Assembly (NCBI GenBank): GCA_014607495.2
Contig: CP053157.1
Coordinates: 372,001 to 436,000 of the forward strand
Direction of reading: 5' to 3'
Source: Carposina sasakii
Lineage: Eukaryota; Arthropoda; Insecta; Lepidoptera; Carposinidae
Length of the DNA stretch: 64,000 nucleotides
Part shown: positions 10,851 through 20,834 of the stretch, piece after piece
Layout of the letters: the number at the start of each line of letters is the position of its first letter
Numbering within the stretch: the first letter of the stretch is position 1
Notes under the pieces: generated by a model
What the model was told of the DNA's origin: nothing
Seen by the model: the letters and a program-made list of their open reading frames with translations, nothing else
The model's database searches: none
Position numbers and translations under genes: made by a program

Positions 10851-10856
10851 CGTTGC

Positions 10857-11268
10857 AGTCATTTAAGGAACGTCAATGTCATTTAGGGAACTTCATTTTC
10901 ATTTTGGGAACACTCCCATCATTTTCGGGAACATCACATAAACTGCAAATTTATCACTAATGAGTAATGTTATAGTTAAAAATTGCATGTACAAACTAAA
11001 ATGACCTTTTAACATTTGTATTTATATTATTAATTGATAACGTATTGCACAAATGTATACAATAAATTGAAATTTTGAAACGAAATTTACACAAATTGAA
11101 AATCTATGGAGAGTAATATAAAAAATAAGTCTTTTTACTGTAAAAATATACAAAATAACAGCATTTACCAATAGAGGGACAGGTTATTTATAATTTCATG
11201 ACGGTGATTATTAAAGGCGTTAGTTATATTATTATTTAAAAATATATTTAAAAGTGTTCCCGAAATGA
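10857..11268. repeat. Right subterminal repeats of the transposon
   Basis: Four GTCATTTnGGGAAC-like motifs lie in a row at about 10857, 10876, 10897 and 10917, with one inverted copy (GTTCCCGAAATGA) at about 11254. They mirror the cluster near the left end. Confidence 0.6.
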
Positions 11269-11457
11269 TTTAAGGCCCTGTCATTTTTATTATTAACAGG
11301 TATAGTTTCTGAAATATATATTTGTGTGCGTGCCTCTTTACAGGAAAGGTTCATGACAAATGACACAACATATTCCACATGTTAATTTACTCCAATAGAA
11401 AACTTAATTTCTCAGATATTTCAAAACCCAAAATGCTGACCTCTCTGATTTTGACCC

Positions 11458-11575
11458 TTATATACAGTTGCTTAGTACCCACGACACAAGACCTAAGGGA
11501 TCATAGTGTGAGACTATGTCAATGTATTATGAAGTGTGTGAATGTTTATATTTATTTATTTATTAAAAAAATCAC
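11458..11575 (+). mobile_element. tRNA-related SINE, copy 2, right part
   Basis: It resumes the SINE interrupted at 6904 with TTATATACAGTTGCTTAGTA, then GTACCCACGACACAAGACCT and an AT-rich tail, collinear with the intact copy. Confidence 0.65.
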
Positions 11576-12070
11576 TACTGCTCCTAGCTACACCTTCACT
11601 TGGAAACATGTTATTTAAAATAAAGAATTCAATGTTCTTCAGACAGTACATAAAATTATTAATTTCGCCAATACAAAAAAAAAACATCATAACAGAACAC
11701 TATAATATGGTGCAGAGTGTAATTCTGCTAAACATGTTTTCTTCTACTTACGGTTATTTATTAATTTGTCTTCTTTTTACCCCATAACGGTCGTAACTTC
11801 CCCTTACAGGGACTTACTATAGTTACCCCCTAAAGCTAAACCGACCCGTGTGTGTTATTTGACGATATTTTGTGGTGACATCATAAACATGTCTCAAATA
11901 AAGTGTACCCACTTTTACAGAATTATAGTGATAGTTTTATGGGAGGATTAAGTAAGACTTATTATTTTGTATACTATATTTTATGTAAGAATAGACCGTG
12001 GTTGTGTTTAATCTTACTTATGGTAAGATAAATAGATCAAATATGGAAGAACTAAGGTGTAATACGTATC
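11576..12070. other. Intergenic, no gene seen
   Basis: AT-rich sequence with only chance ORFs. Confidence 0.4.
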
Positions 12071-12801
12071 TACAGGGTGTTTGTGACAGCCAGACAAATA
12101 TTGATATTATGGTGAATTCAGAGGCGGAAACCACTCGAAATTTACGCAGGAAAAATCCAAAATTTTCCGACTTTTTTCAGGAAAAAATTTATGTAGTTCG
12201 TTTAAGTTGGCCTTAGATAATGACATATAAAATAAATTTTAAACTTTGTATTATTTTCAACAAAAAAATGTTGGGCCCAAGAAAGTTAAATTAACTGATC
12301 AACCCCAATGGAGAGTCATTACCAGAGGTCGGAATTAGGTAGAGTCATTTATGTACTTGCATTGAAATGTTGATATTAATGTGGACCTTCCCAGGATTTC
12401 TAATGGATAATCCCGTGTGGCCAAAAATATTACAAATAAATAATAATAAAACCCTCAGAGATAGATAAACAAAACAAAGATAATTATCATAAAATTTCTG
12501 CTCTTTAAAATTAATACCGGAATTTGAGGCATATCCACTTTATTCTTTCGCTGTATGAAATCAGTGCAAGTACATAAATGACTCTACCTAATTCCGACCT
12601 CTGGTCATTACTGATCCAAAAAACAGCAATGAATCACACATTAAGCCCGTTTAACCAGTCACAGAATTGACAGATAATTTGGCGCGGAAACCAAACATTG
12701 CGGATAAACAAATTAAAAATGCATTTCCTGATAACACTGTCGTATAACTCAAAACAATGGTACTTGTTCAGTATTTGCATGGCTGTCACACACATCCTGT
12801 A
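12071..12801. mobile_element. MITE with 21-bp inverted ends, host of a nested hAT MITE
   Basis: The ends ACAGGGTGTTTGTGACAGCC and the inverted GGCTGTCACACACATCCTGT are preserved next to TA. The body matches relics at 3330-3669 and the shorter relative at 56003-56180. Without the nested insertion (12323-12603 plus one duplication) the element is about 440 bp. It is non-coding and Tc1/mariner-like by its TACAGG ends (inference). Confidence 0.65.
12323..12603. mobile_element. Nested hAT MITE with 39-bp inverted ends
   Basis: The ends begin CAGAGGTCGGAATTAGGTAG and are matched for about 39 bp at the right end. A perfect 8-bp duplication GTCATTAC flanks the element (12315-12322 and 12604-12611). 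The 281-bp interior is non-coding. The near-identical long ends suggest a fairly young insertion. The related copy at 3330-3669 lacks it and shows the empty site. Confidence 0.85.
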
Positions 12802-13248
12802 TATTATGTCTGATACGATGATAAACTTGCAAATACTAAAATGGTGAACAGGTACCATTATTATTTAATAATATAATTTAATAAAACCGTGACTAAAATT
12901 AGAAGCTATTAAAAATTAGTTTAGACAACAAATATTTGGAATATCTTTAGATTCTTTTATAATATGTACTTGCTGTGTTTGTCAATAATTTCTCTTTACT
13001 TGCTTGGCTTGCTAGAAGAGATCTCTTATAGATATAAGCTTGCCATTGTTCATGCATCTCTTCTTTTATCTTGTAGATTAGTAAATGAAATTGTACTTGT
13101 AGATTAGTTTAGATTAGATTAATTTATTGCATGTCACAGGTTATATAGATGTTACATGAAATTAAATATATTGTAAGTTGTATTGTGTATGTGCAACAAA
13201 TAATAATAATTAAATTTGATTATGCAATGTTTGATTTTTAGTAGATTT
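12802..13248. other. Intergenic, short dispersed repeat
   Basis: About 13100-13155 carries the dispersed string ATTTATTGCATGTCACAGG followed by TTATATAGATGTTA, which recurs near 17825-17860 and 26905-26955. No gene is seen. Confidence 0.4.
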
Positions 13249-13386
13249 AGGGCTGATTTTTCCAAACGTCAGATAGCCTGTCAGAGGAATAAAGTTGATG
13301 CTGTCTTTCTCTAAAACTTGATCACGATGGAGACAGTATCAACTTTATTCCTCTGATAGGCTATGTTACGTTTGGAAAAATCGGCC
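13249..13386. mobile_element. Palindromic MITE
   Basis: Arms of about 57 bp pair almost perfectly. They start GGGCTGATTTTTCCAAACGT, and CAGAGGAATAAAGTTGATRC is shared. The total length is 138 bp. No certain target duplication. Confidence 0.65.
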
Positions 13387-13399
13387 CATATAGAAATTT

Positions 13400-13741
13400 C
13401 AGTTGTTGTGTGATAGGAAAGTACATTCCTGTTATATCAGCTGTTGTGTGATAGGAAAGTACATTCCTGTTATATCAGCTGTTGTGTGATAGGAAAGTAC
13501 ATTCCTGTTATATCAGCTGTTGTGTGATAGGAAAGTACATTCCTGTTATATCAGCTGTTGTGTGATAGGAAAGTACATTCCTGTTATATCAGCTGTTGTG
13601 TGATAGGAAAGTACATTCCTGTTATATCAGCTGATGTGTGATAGGAAAGTACATTCCTGTTATATCAGCTGTTATGTGATAGGAAAGTACATTCCTGTTA
13701 TATCAACTGTTGTGTGATAGGAAAGTACATTCCTGTTATAT
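13400..13741 (+). repeat. 38-bp minisatellite, nine copies
   Basis: The unit (CAGCTGTTGTGTGATAGGAA, then AGTACATTCCTGTTATAT) is repeated nine times with only a few single-base differences. It begins 13 bp after the palindromic MITE. The units are too similar, and lack alternating spacers, for a CRISPR. Confidence 0.9.
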
Positions 13742-13847
13742 CATTTTTTGATACTTGTGACAGTCCACGGGTTGATATGATATTTGAACGTATGTGTGCG
13801 CTACCTTCTGTATTTTTGACCGTTTATTGTTTCAAATCTTGTATCAA

Positions 13848-13871
13848 TAACAAAGACCATGGTCTTTGTTA
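13848..13871. repeat. 24-bp perfect palindrome
   Basis: TAACAAAGACCAT followed by GGTCTTTGTTA reads the same on both strands. Possibly a remnant hairpin; no function is claimed. Confidence 0.6.
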
Positions 13872-14164
13872 CAATGTATTACCTCACCCTACTTACGGCC
13901 AATTTCAATACTTAGAGATCACAAAGAATCTCGGATCTTTTTTATTCCAAATTTTTATTCAATTTGTATGAAAACAATGAAACAAGTATTCTAAAAATCT
14001 CTCGAGATCGGTTATTGAAATTGGCTATTAAAAATACACTATCTTGACGCTGAAAAAATTGGAAAGTGTTCAGTGGTTTTCGCTTCAGAATCTCTGTAAC
14101 AACATACATATTGCCTATGTAGGATACAAAAATGTTAGTTCCGCAATCACAAATGTATGAAACT

Positions 14165-14246
14165 CTGGTATAGTATAGTATAGCATAGCATAATATATCA
14201 TAGCATAGCGTAGCGTAGCGTAGCATAGCATAGTATAGTATAGTAT
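14165..14246 (+). repeat. TAGYA-type pentanucleotide tandem repeat
   Basis: Roughly sixteen 5-base units (TAGTA, TAGCA, TAGCG variants) run in a row. A microsatellite. Confidence 0.8.
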
Positions 14247-14434
14247 ATTACACTATCTGTAGTCTTAGTGATCTAATTCAAAAATAAATGGACTATAATA
14301 CATGTAGGTACATTACATATATTAGTGTAATCAATAACACTTTATATAGTTTATAATTAAATTAAATTGTTCTAGAAATTATTCCCAATTCCAGACTGAT
14401 TTGTTAAGTTTTAGGAAATGTAATGGTTGTACGT
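14247..14434. other. Intergenic, no feature
   Basis: Nothing recognisable. Confidence 0.4.
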
Positions 14435-14743
14435 AAAAATGTAACGGATCGCTGTCTGTACATGGAAGATATATGAGAAAAAATATTATAGGAGACCTTT
14501 ATAAACGCAATAGAACCCAAAACCTTGATTTTTGGAATTTTTGTCGGTTTGTCTGTGCGTTTGTGCACGCTAATCTCAGAAGGGGCTGAACCAATTTCGA
14601 TGCAGTTTTCAGGAATATATTGTGACAGGTCCCACTTAACATATAGACTACTTTTTATTCCGGGAAAATGTTTTTATCCGGGATAATTTCGACATTTTGT
14701 TTTTTCTGTATTCCACGTGGACGGAGTCGCGGGCGTCCACTAG
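14435..14743 (+). mobile_element. Non-autonomous Helitron (5' end eroded)
   Basis: It begins near TGTAACGGATCGCTGTCTGT and contains GTTTGTGCACGCTAATCTCA and ATAATTTCGACATTTTG. It ends with a GGACG...CGTCC hairpin followed by ACTAG and then T, the CTRR-T ending of Helitrons. Near-identical 3' parts occur at 22430-22620 and 61987-62308. Confidence 0.7.
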
Positions 14744-15300
14744 TAATTAATAATATTACTTCTAAGTATATATTAGGTACAAAATCCGATAATTTATAAC
14801 GCCAGTTATGAGATTTAAATTTTCTCCCATAGCTTTGCTTTGATATTTTATTAAAAATAGTACAATCCCGACTTTTTTAAAGGAGCTAATGGGAAATAAA
14901 ATCAAAAAAATCCTTGAAGATTAACTATTAATGAAATTTCCAAACAGCTTTTGATATTGTATAAATTGGTTTGGGACATGGAATTAGCAATGTTTGCATA
15001 TTTCGAAGGTCTCGTCTTACAAACTACATATATAACGCATAGAGTCGCCACTTTCTACGTATTTTGGCCCACAATCAACCAGCAAATAGAGTTTCACAGC
15101 TTGTCAACTACAGGTTTAATAGACGTTGTTGCGGTTTCATAACTATTCCATAATACGCCATTTTCGTTTAATTAAAGTGAATAATAATTCAGTCATATGG
15201 AGAAGATAATTAATGCTATGTTTTCAAGTAGTCGTGGAAAGATAACTTTGTGATTCTACTAGTTACCTGGCCGCCCTATTTCCTTTCATTCCACGGTAAG
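14744..15300. other. Intergenic, chance ORF only
   Basis: A 63-codon frame at 14951-15142 shows no recognisable motif and no flanking signals. I do not call it a gene. Confidence 0.4.
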
Positions 15301-15334
15301 GTCACATTATGTGCGAGTATGTATGGATTCTTTA

Positions 15335-15560
15335 TGGATAATATACATTTGGCCGCGTGGTGCCGGCAGAGTAGAATTCGTACCACTCCATGTATGCCCG
15401 TGGGTATCGTGCGATGCGATTAAGGGTTTCCGGGAGGTGGGCAGCAGCGCCTCCCGTGTTGAAAACATAGTCCAAAATAAAACTGCGGTCACCAACCCGC
15501 CTGCCCAGCGTGGTGACTATGGGCAAATACCCCCGGCCACTGGCGGCTCGTCCTAAGGAG
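15335..15560 (+). mobile_element. GC-rich dispersed repeat, copy 1 (probable LINE piece)
   Basis: It matches 47515-47710 over about 200 bp (GGCCGCGTGGTG, GGGAGGTGGGCAGCAGCGCC, ACCAACCCGCCTGCCCAGCG). At 47515 the repeat runs on into a CTGGGGGAGGCCTACGTCCA and TGATGATGATG tail that also appears at 17100-17170. This tail resembles the 3' end of RTE-like retrotransposons in moths (inference). Confidence 0.5.
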
Positions 15561-16047
15561 CGCTCCTGCAGTGCACTCCCACCCACGAAGATTACATAGG
15601 CAATCTATATTTCTCTATATTTATAACTATCTTTCAATTCTACTATGTTTATACAATAGTGTCTGCGCGTTCGTTTCAAGTAAGTTTTAATCTTATGTAT
15701 CGAGTGGAGCGCTAGCGATCGCGCTCCAGTGAAACGTAATTTGGTACGATTTCTAGTACAGTATTCAATGAGGGCGAAAGAGACATATCGAGACATACCG
15801 ACATTGGCCGGCGCGTGAAACAGAAGATTTCGTATGAAAAATTAGCCTTATCTGGAACGCCGCTCACATTAATTCGTAGTGTACGTATGCGGCCACTAGA
15901 TGTCGCTTAGTCCGAGTTAGAACGCGATATGGTTGCCTTTAATATATTTCATTAGGTCATCTGAATTTTAATAAGTGAGGATATTGCTCATAATAAAAAA
16001 TTTGAGCCCCTGTCTAAAAATACCAGGAGCCGCCTCTGCCCTAGTGT

Positions 16048-16688
16048 CAGTGTTGCCACCTTAGTGTATTTTCCATTAAAACTGGTGGTTTCGACCCCCG
16101 CTTTAGTGGTGAAATATTGCTTTTAGTGGATAGTGGATTTTTCTAGCGGTTAAATAAAATTGACTTTCAATTACTGAAAATACTATATCTCAACCAGTAA
16201 GCCACGTTTAAAAGTATTATTATTTCTACTTAAGTTTATTTCGGGAGTGTTTACATCTGTGTAGGCCACACTGATTGATCCGTCAGAATCACTGAGGTCT
16301 AGAATACTTTATACGCAGGGATTCCCCGTAGAATATTTTCTGTATTAGTTAGTTTACAACAAACAAAGACAGAGTCAACTCTGTCTCGTGCAAAGAATAT
16401 ACTTACTCTCTAACTTCTCTCTAAGAAGAATTAATTTAAATTTTTTATTGAATCATTTGATGTGACAACAAAAATGTTCATGTTGATTTACTAATTGTTA
16501 TTATATTGTTGTTTTTGTAATTGTTTATTAAGTTATAGTAAAGGCTATTTACTAAAATACATAGTGTTATATTTTGTTTCGTGGAAATTTTAGTGGTTTT
16601 TACAGTAGGACCGTTTTTCGTTAGTGGTTTTCTGGTGGTTTTAGAGGTTGTATCTGGTGGAAAGGTAGTTTTACTGTTGGCAACACTG
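16048..16688. mobile_element. hAT-type non-autonomous element, 641 bp
   Basis: The ends CAGTGTTGCCACC and the inverted TTGGCAACACTG are flanked by a perfect 8-bp duplication CCTAGTGT (16040-16047 and 16689-16696). GTGGT-rich subterminal repeats are present (AGTGGTTTTCTGGTGGTTTT). There is no transposase ORF, so it depends on a helper. Confidence 0.8.
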
Positions 16689-16696
16689 CCTAGTGT

Positions 16697-18180
16697 TGAG
16701 TAGGACACGACTTGAAAAAGAGTTTGTAAGAGTAGCCTCTTTTTTGTCCTGAGCCAGTACAATGTCCCACTTCAAATGAGGCGAGGCGTACCTACTGACT
16801 GAACCATTTGAAGTTATTATAGTACGAAATATGCGCGCCTCCTGGCTGGCGCCTCGCCTCGCATGGAAGACAATATATTTCTCTCTCGCTCAAAATGTCA
16901 GACGCGACGACCGTGACGTGATCACGTGACGTGCTTGTCGTTTGTCTGCCTGCCTGCCTCGCTCGACCGTTCAAGCTCGACCGCGACAAGAAAATTGAAG
17001 TAGTACAATTTAAAATTTCGAGGCACTCTTACATTTTGACGTCATGTCCGGGACAAATGAAGTGCCTCTTGTATGTCCTACTCAACACTACTCTGCCCTC
17101 TTGTGGCGTGCCCTGGGGGAAGCCAACGTCCAACGGTGGGTGGACTGCAATAGGCTGGTGATGATGATTACTATACATTACTACATTCACTTCAAAAATT
17201 TGATACGTCAGACAGGCAGTCGGTTGCATATCGATGAGTTTTGTAAGAAATTACTGCGGAATGCTGAGGTCGTGGGTCGGCCCATAATCCCCCCGGGTGA
17301 GGAATTTTTTCCATTTCTTTATTAATAATTTTATTATGGCATAATATCTTGACAGGATAAATTTATAAAAACACTTCTCCATTAATATAATATGATGGTG
17401 AGTTTTATCTTTAAACATTGTGCTGAGGGTTTCAGCTTTGTTTGCCGAGATTTGGTAGGTAGAGCTATTTTCGGGTGAAAAATACTTGCAATATATTTTA
17501 GAAAAGAATGGTAAAAATCGTCGGATCCGATAGTGTGATGGATAATTCCGCGTAACTGACACACAGTAGCTAATTTAGTTTGTCGCGTGCAAACCACTCA
17601 ATAAGAGACTTATTAAGTTTTAACCTTCCCCATGTAAAACAAAATTTATTGCAGATACGCGTACGTACGACGATATGTAAAATAATATTGATATTTCCTG
17701 CATCGAGTGTGACAACATTTGACATCAAGTTACTGTCGGTAAATAATTGTATTCAAGTGGTGCAGAAAGATACAAAAACAGGTGCGTCACTCTAGAGACA
17801 AAAACATTCCGTATACTTATTGATAGATTAGATTAGATTCATTTATTGCATGTCATAAAATTAATTAAGTACATATACCTATTTATTCAAATATCAATAT
17901 TAAAATTAATGTTTGCGGTCAATGAACCTAAATAGCACTGCACTACCTACTGCGATCATTGATGATGAGTCACCTAACAGTGCACAAATATTGCCCTCAT
18001 TGATAGTCTGGTCGCTGTGGTCGAAAATCGTTCAAGACATACAGGATGTAACCGGGGGAATGTTGAGGAAAATGTGTTGAGGAAAATTTACTATGCTGTT
18101 AAGGGAAAGTCCGAAGGACTTCGCCGTTGAAATAGATTACAATGTTTAGTAAACATTGTAAGCTTCCGATATTGAATTCC
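16697..18180. other. Intergenic with a LINE tail scrap
   Basis: About 17095-17170 holds a GCCCTGGGGGAAGCCAACGT...TGATGATGATT tail related to the repeat at 47515-47785. About 16916-16940 holds the palindromic CGTGATCACG. The rest shows nothing I can name. Confidence 0.4.
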
Positions 18181-18184
18181 ATCC

Positions 18185-18981
18185 GACATTGAAGCAATCT
18201 GGAGTAAAGCATCTATCCCTACAATTACCCATCAACAAGTCGTATCTAGGCTGATTTTATATTATGAAAAGTACAAGAATGTGAAAAAATTACGTAATGA
18301 CTCCAAAAAGCAGATATTCTACGATGACTCAATAAATAAGTTGTTTGATATCCGACAAATAATTTAAAAGAACTGGCCACTTTCATCATGAAAGTTTACG
18401 CACCAAATTGGTTTGATATCAAGTTAAAATCCTCTTGTAAATTTGGTCCGATTCACATCTTTAATATGATCAAAAGAAGTATGTATTTGCGAGATGACTT
18501 AAAAAGTGTTGTCTTCAATACTATTCAAAGAAATGCTTTCTTCATGCACCCAGAAAATCTATTGCTGGCTATGTTACAAGATGATAATCAACAAGTACGA
18601 CGGCTGGCTCTTCGGAGTTTTAAAGGCAAGAAAAGAGTCCAAAGGAAAGAAAGTTCGTGAATTCCAATTACCAGAGCTAAAAATAAATGCGACAAACTAT
18701 TATGATTTGATAGAATGGGCGAAAGAGAAGATAACGGAACCCCTGTAACAATGAAAAACAATGACTCGGAAATTGCTACAAAAATTGCATCTGGAGGTAA
18801 ATTGTTTGATATTGAGAAGTACCCTTGCCACACTCAGGCAGTCGAAAGGTGTGTCAAACTTGTAGATGAGGCTTCGGCGTCTATTCGTGGACCCGATGCT
18901 AGAGATGGTTTCATTCGTACTAGAATAAAATCCAGGCAAGAAATACCTATTTTTGACACCAAATCTCGTAATTTGATATAG
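18185..18981 (+). pseudogene. Decayed copy of an unassigned repetitive insect gene family
   Basis: Coding-like sequence jumps between plus-strand frames. It runs AIWSKASIPTITHQQVV (about 18205), then NAFFMHPENLLLAMLQDD (about 18530), then a shifted frame with EFQLPELKIN (about 18660). It ends with YPCHTQAVERCVKLVDEAS and RDGFIRTRIKSRQEIPIFDT before TAG/TGA near 18981. The frame changes and an internal stop near 18364-18366 show it is broken. I recognise the CHTQAVERCVKLV pattern as belonging to a multi-copy arthropod protein of unknown function, perhaps of transposon origin. The name and role are unknown. Confidence 0.55.
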
Positions 18982-19429
18982 TGATTCATTGTACTAGTAG
19001 TTTTAAATATAAATTCAGTAAAATATACAGTATTATTATCAGAAATAAATATTTATTTGCAACTCTTTTTTTTTCTTATTTTTCTACCTTCATACCTAAT
19101 GCGCCACCTCAAGATATTGAGTTAGAAAGCTGGTATTTTGCATGAACATTTCCATTACGATGGATCACTGTTTGAGAAACCAGGAAACTTAAAATTCAGA
19201 AAAAAAAAATTCGCTCCACCCTAATGTTTACCAGCTGGGCCGTGACCATTAATGACCAGTTGTGACCAGTTATTACGTCATCAAAAACGAATCTGGGATA
19301 TAAAATTAGTTCATGTAGACCGGCTATTAGGGTATATACACAATGACTTTAATTGTGTTAACAAACTGAGTTTTTAAATTCCGATTTATTTTCATAAAAA
19401 GCTTTTAATCGCGACTACACGCATCTTTA

Positions 19430-19807
19430 TACAGGATGTTTTTTCGTTGCCACCCTTAACGAAGTCTCTATACATCAAATAAAGTAAGTTTATGCCAAAA
19501 AAATACTGAGAAGCGATGTAAATTTTTTCAAAAAAATATCAAATTACTTGATCGGGCGAATTTTATAATGTACAGTGTTTATGCTAGTATTTTCATAGAC
19601 AGATTTTTAATATTTCTCGTGAACAAATCTTGCTACACGCGTCTATGTGCATTTATGCAGAAAAACGAAGTCTATTTACTCAACTTTGGACTCTAATATT
19701 TTGGAAACCAGACACTTCCCAGGTATGCTTCCATGGAGAAAAATTATCGTAATGATGAGGAGATTCCGTAGCATTCGGGAACGTTGACGACCAAAAATCA
19801 TCCTGTA
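19430..19807 (-). mobile_element. TACAGG-ended MITE family, copy 1
   Basis: It shares the family core: GGTCGTCAACGTTCCCGAAA at one end, CCTGGGAAGTGTCTGGTTTC, ACTCAACTTTGGACYCTAAT, and a GTGGCCACC-type block at the other end. It is bounded by TACAGGATG...CATCCTGTA. Confidence 0.8.
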
Positions 19808-20834
19808 TAAATTTTCTGTTCCTGTGTTTGTAATTGAACTCATTCTTAATGGCTTGACCTATTTTGATAAAAAAAATTGTGTGTCTTCAAGTGGGTTCGA
19901 GAATACTTTAGATTCACAATTTGGTCAACTAGATAATGTTTTTTTTATTTAAGACTTGGGACAGGTCATCGTCTGTCGTGTCTGCTAGTGGTTTACTAAA
20001 GAATGAAAAGTAGCGTTATGCGGTCAGGTTATTTATAAAAAGTTGCCCCATTTTAAAAATGCAACAATTTGAAGCTTTCATATATTCTCATTATTAATGT
20101 AATCGACAACTTCACATCAGAACGTTTAGTTCAACAAACATTATTTTATTGAAAAGGTACATCATGAGTCTACAGTGGGAAATCACCTTTATCGATGCAT
20201 TCTAATGCATTTGTAGTCAACTCGTAGTAAATACGTAGCACACGCGCAGTACCTTCGTAGTAAAATCCCGTAGCACGACTATGGTTTACGTCACAAGGGT
20301 CTGTCCTTTACTCGCATGGCTCTCGAAGTCACCCAGCTTTACGACCTGTGACTTATGTGGTCATATAACTTGTGGTGAAAGTCGGAGCTGGCAAGGTATA
20401 TTACTGTTATTTACATTACCCGAGTGAGACTAAAATGATCTTGCTTGTTTTGGTAGAACTATGTACTCAATAGGTTGGAAGTGACCTTAAATGTAGTGAT
20501 TTAAATTGCATTTTTTTTGTGAAGATATTACTAGTGGTGCCTCATGACTTTATCCGAAACCCTTTTTCTATTATTAATAAACGTGGAGTAGAGACGCGAT
20601 AAAACTTTAATCCGTTATGTAAAGCATATTTTATATCCGTGTTTGCAATTTTTGATATTGCTTAAGTTTTTCTACGATGTATGCTCGGTGACGATTTTTT
20701 AATAATTCAATCGCTTAATAATTAATCAAATTTTAGAGAAAGTATCAAATTTATCCTCCAAATAGGCTACCTGACTGGGAAAAGTCGGCCTCAGAGAAAT
20801 AAATACATAAAATAACAAAGTGGTAATAAATATT
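19808..20834. other. Region 3' of the P450 gene, no gene seen
   Basis: It contains no recognisable ORF. It lies downstream (minus strand) of the P450 stop codon, so its right edge should include the untranslated end of that transcript, but no unambiguous poly(A) signal stands out. Confidence 0.35.

Larger units (their letters stand above)
6905..11457 (+). mobile_element. Complete 4.55-kb DNA transposon, Sola-like
   Basis: The termini are exact inverted repeats, GGGTCAAAATCAGAGAGGT at 6905-6923 and its complement at 11439-11457. They are flanked by the 4-bp duplication TTAT (6901-6904 and 11458-11461). The element interrupts a SINE whose uninterrupted paralogue at 5838-6080 shows the pre-insertion sequence. 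The interior encodes a transposase-like protein in three overlapping frames (7779-10505) and arrays of a GTCATTTCGGGAAC motif near both ends. The 4-bp duplication and the acidic motifs suggest the Sola superfamily. That name rests on recalled family traits and has not been searched, so the superfamily is uncertain while the transposon status is firm. Confidence 0.85.

Noticed and set aside
13400..13741. Regular direct repeats resembling a CRISPR array
   Set aside because: Whole 38-bp units are near-identical with no variable spacers, and the genome is eukaryotic. It is a minisatellite.
15311..15586. Overlapping 80-codon ORFs on both strands
   Set aside because: Both come from the GC-rich dispersed repeat also found at 47515; open frames there reflect GC content.
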